Both the position numbers and the translations under genes were made by a program. The notes beneath the pieces are model-generated. The model was not told where the DNA came from. It worked only from the letters and a program-made list of their open reading frames with translations, and made no database searches. From assembly GCA_012934845.2 (NCBI GenBank), contig WNNJ02002762.1, positions 1 to 64,000 on the forward strand: a stretch of DNA of 64,000 bases. The letters are read 5' to 3'. Every line of letters starts with the position of its first letter. Within the stretch, counting starts at the first letter, position 1. This DNA comes from Pomphorhynchus laevis (Eukaryota; Acanthocephala; Palaeacanthocephala; Echinorhynchida; Pomphorhynchidae). This document shows, one piece after another, positions 62,255 through 64,000 of the stretch.

Positions 62255-63066
62255 TTGGTAAATGTGTGTAAGCGGTCGTTTAAGGTTGGTTATTGTAATT
62301 TGCGAAGCTTACTTTGCAATTTAGACGAATTTCGCTGCTATATGAAGACATCAAATTACCATGTTTTTGCAATTTCTGAAAATTGGCTTCACGATAATAA
62401 CACTGAAAATATATTGAACGTAGATGGTTATCGTATCATTCGTGTAAACAGAGCGTCGCAGAGTAGAGGTGGAGGAGTCGTTTTATATATTAAATCCAAC
62501 ATCATTGTTGATAACATAGCGCAGTACTTTAATCCGTGTGGAACTTGTGAACTCGTATTTGCAAGTATGTCAGTAACGCATTAGCAGTTCACTCTTGGTG
62601 TTCTATATAGAACTCCTCAAGCTGACTGCATGGCTAAGGAGTTTTGTAAATTCGTTAGGAGTGCGTTCAGTTGTTCAAGCACATGCATTTTCGTTAGTGA
62701 CTTCAACATTCCAGGTGTTGGTATTTGCGTAAATAATTCGTCTCGGTAATTCGGTTGTGCCACCGATAGGAAACTATGGGAATTTATGGATGGGGAACTT
62801 TTGCTTTTTCAGCATGTTGATTTTCATACAAGGTTATCTTCCTCGTATTTTTCAGTTCTCGATATAATCTTTTCACATACAATTAACTACATCTATGACC
62901 TATGGTATGAAGCTCCTATGGGTAGCAACGATCACTGCGTTATAAAGTTTAGTGTCAATATAGCCGGTGCTCAATTAGGCGATAATTCTGAGCCTGTATT
63001 ATCAAAGGCTACAATGCTAAGCCTGTATATATTAATATTATCTGTATTAACTAATCCGCAACCATT
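62255..63066 (+). mobile_element. CR1/Jockey-like LINE, APE endonuclease fragment
   Basis: The plus strand reads VGYCNLRSLLCNLDEFRCYM, FAISENWLHDNNTEN, GGGVVLYIKSN, LGVLYRTPQ, IFVSDFNIPG and MGSNDHCVIKF, the ordered motifs of an APE-type endonuclease with Asn, Glu, Tyr, Asp-x-Asn and Asp-His. Two stops interrupt it. The RT is missing. At 63.07 kb it meets another LINE copy. It could be the 5' part of the family seen at 8.13 and 52.3 kb, but no overlap exists to test this. Confidence 0.75.
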
Positions 63067-64000
63067 CCAATAAACACATATCAACATCCAACGCGTCAAC
63101 ACAAACTACCCCCCGTCGTTTCAAATGTCCTTTCTCCACTCACCGACCCTGCCACAATATACACTTTTTCCATTCCATGTCATCTTCACTCTCCGACACT
63201 CCCCGTCCCGTCTTTCCCGTCTCGTTTCTCAATAACTTGCATCCATCAATCAAAATCAAGTCCACCAACCTCCACGATCCTTCTACTCCTAACCTTTCCT
63301 CACATCGCTTGAGACCCTCATTATTATCATTATCCTCTATGTCTCCCGTCGTCAAACCAAATCCCTCCAAATCATCAACTGCCAGCTCTTCTATCGTGAT
63401 CTCACCCACTCACGTCAGTCGTCCTCCTTTACGAATGCGCTGTCCTTCTCGTGATCGTAGCGTCATCATCACTAATATCACGCCCTCCAACACCTTATCT
63501 CCACAAGCACATCTCAACCACGATGTTTCGGCCTTCAGATCCATTCTCTCGGCTATTGTTCCTGCGGATAAACCATTCTTTATCAAAGACATTTATCCTG
63601 TCTCATTCATTCGTCTAAACAAATCTTCTCAATCTAATCCTTCCCAGCCACCTCTCCTAAAAATTGTTTTCAAGCATTGCTCTTACGCGTCTTCTGTCTT
63701 CTCTAAACGATTTAAACTCATGTCATCTTCAACCACTCGAATTTACCCCGATCGCACCCCTTCTGAAATCGCTCAAATCTCTTCAGCCCGCATCAAAAAC
63801 GCTGTCGCGAAGAAAACGGCGAAACATCACTCTCCATCCGAAACATAGACGGAAATTTTCAAGTTGTCCACACCCGTCCCATAATTCGATGGCGCTTTAT
63901 CTCCCCTATGTGTCTTCTCTACAAGCCCCTACCACCACTACACACGGTTTCCGCCTCGGCCTCCTCAACACTAGATCTATTCTCAATAAATCCGATCTTA
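63067..64000 (+). mobile_element. APE-type LINE, ORF1 C-terminus and ORF2 start, runs off window
   Basis: Starts in ORF1 after the PHD-like finger (HISTSNASTQTT), then the 63177-63848 frame gives the Ser/Pro-rich region and SSTTRIYPDRTPSEIAQISS. ORF2 begins near 63890 with ALYLPYVSSL and GFRLGLLNTRSILNK. ORF1 changes frame near 63.8 kb. It is closely related to the 44.5-49.0 kb copy. Confidence 0.85.

Overview
The window looks like animal nuclear DNA, most likely from an arthropod. It is AT-rich, has a split host gene with very large introns, and is dense in LINEs, Penelope-like elements, a Ty3/Gypsy fossil, a hAT remnant and microsatellites. I saw no bacterial operon, tRNA, rRNA or CRISPR array. 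The species assignment is inference only.

The host backbone is one gene on the minus strand: protein arginine methyltransferase 3 (PRMT3). Ten exons are spread from 39.3 kb down to 1.76 kb, with the last exon outside the window. The N-terminal C2H2-type zinc finger, SAM-binding motif I, double-E loop and THW loop are all present. The junctions join in phase except one, between the exons at 28.38-28.62 kb and 28.19-28.33 kb. Almost everything from 1 to 39 kb that is not an exon is intron filled with mobile DNA.

The most unusual object is a chimera of a restriction-like-endonuclease LINE and an intronless ubiquilin sequence (STI1-type repeats to UBA, no UBL). It occurs twice on the same strand. 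Copy B (30.86-34.44 kb) lies in PRMT3 intron 1. Copy A (1-977) lies downstream of the last visible exon and runs off the window. In copy A the LINE C-terminus reads without a stop straight into the ubiquilin part. The two copies are nearly identical over about 620 bp of the ubiquilin side but only about 92-93% identical over the LINE and linker side.

From 1 to 36 kb the introns also hold an RTE-like LINE piece, a hAT transposase remnant, decayed LINE copies, a family of Penelope-like elements (RT pieces, a GIY-YIG ORF and at least ten copies of a shared 3' terminal module), a good hammerhead ribozyme candidate at 22.08-22.12 kb (minus), and a complex foldback of nested inverted repeats at 34.9-36.2 kb. 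A Cys-rich RLE LINE lies at 14.6-17.9 kb and a second copy at 49.0-52.1 kb.

From 36 kb to the end the window is a pile of LINEs, mostly one APE-type family with a PHD-like ORF1. Copies lie at 36.4-38.3, 39.6-43.4, 44.5-49.0, 57.5-59.6, 60.0-61.3 and 63.1-64.0 kb; the 44.5-49.0 kb copy is the best preserved. Between them are a Ty3/Gypsy fossil (53.84-57.46 kb), a second Gypsy gag-protease fossil (61.28-62.16 kb) and pieces of another LINE family. Minisatellites lie next to the 5' end of the 39.6-43.4 kb copy.
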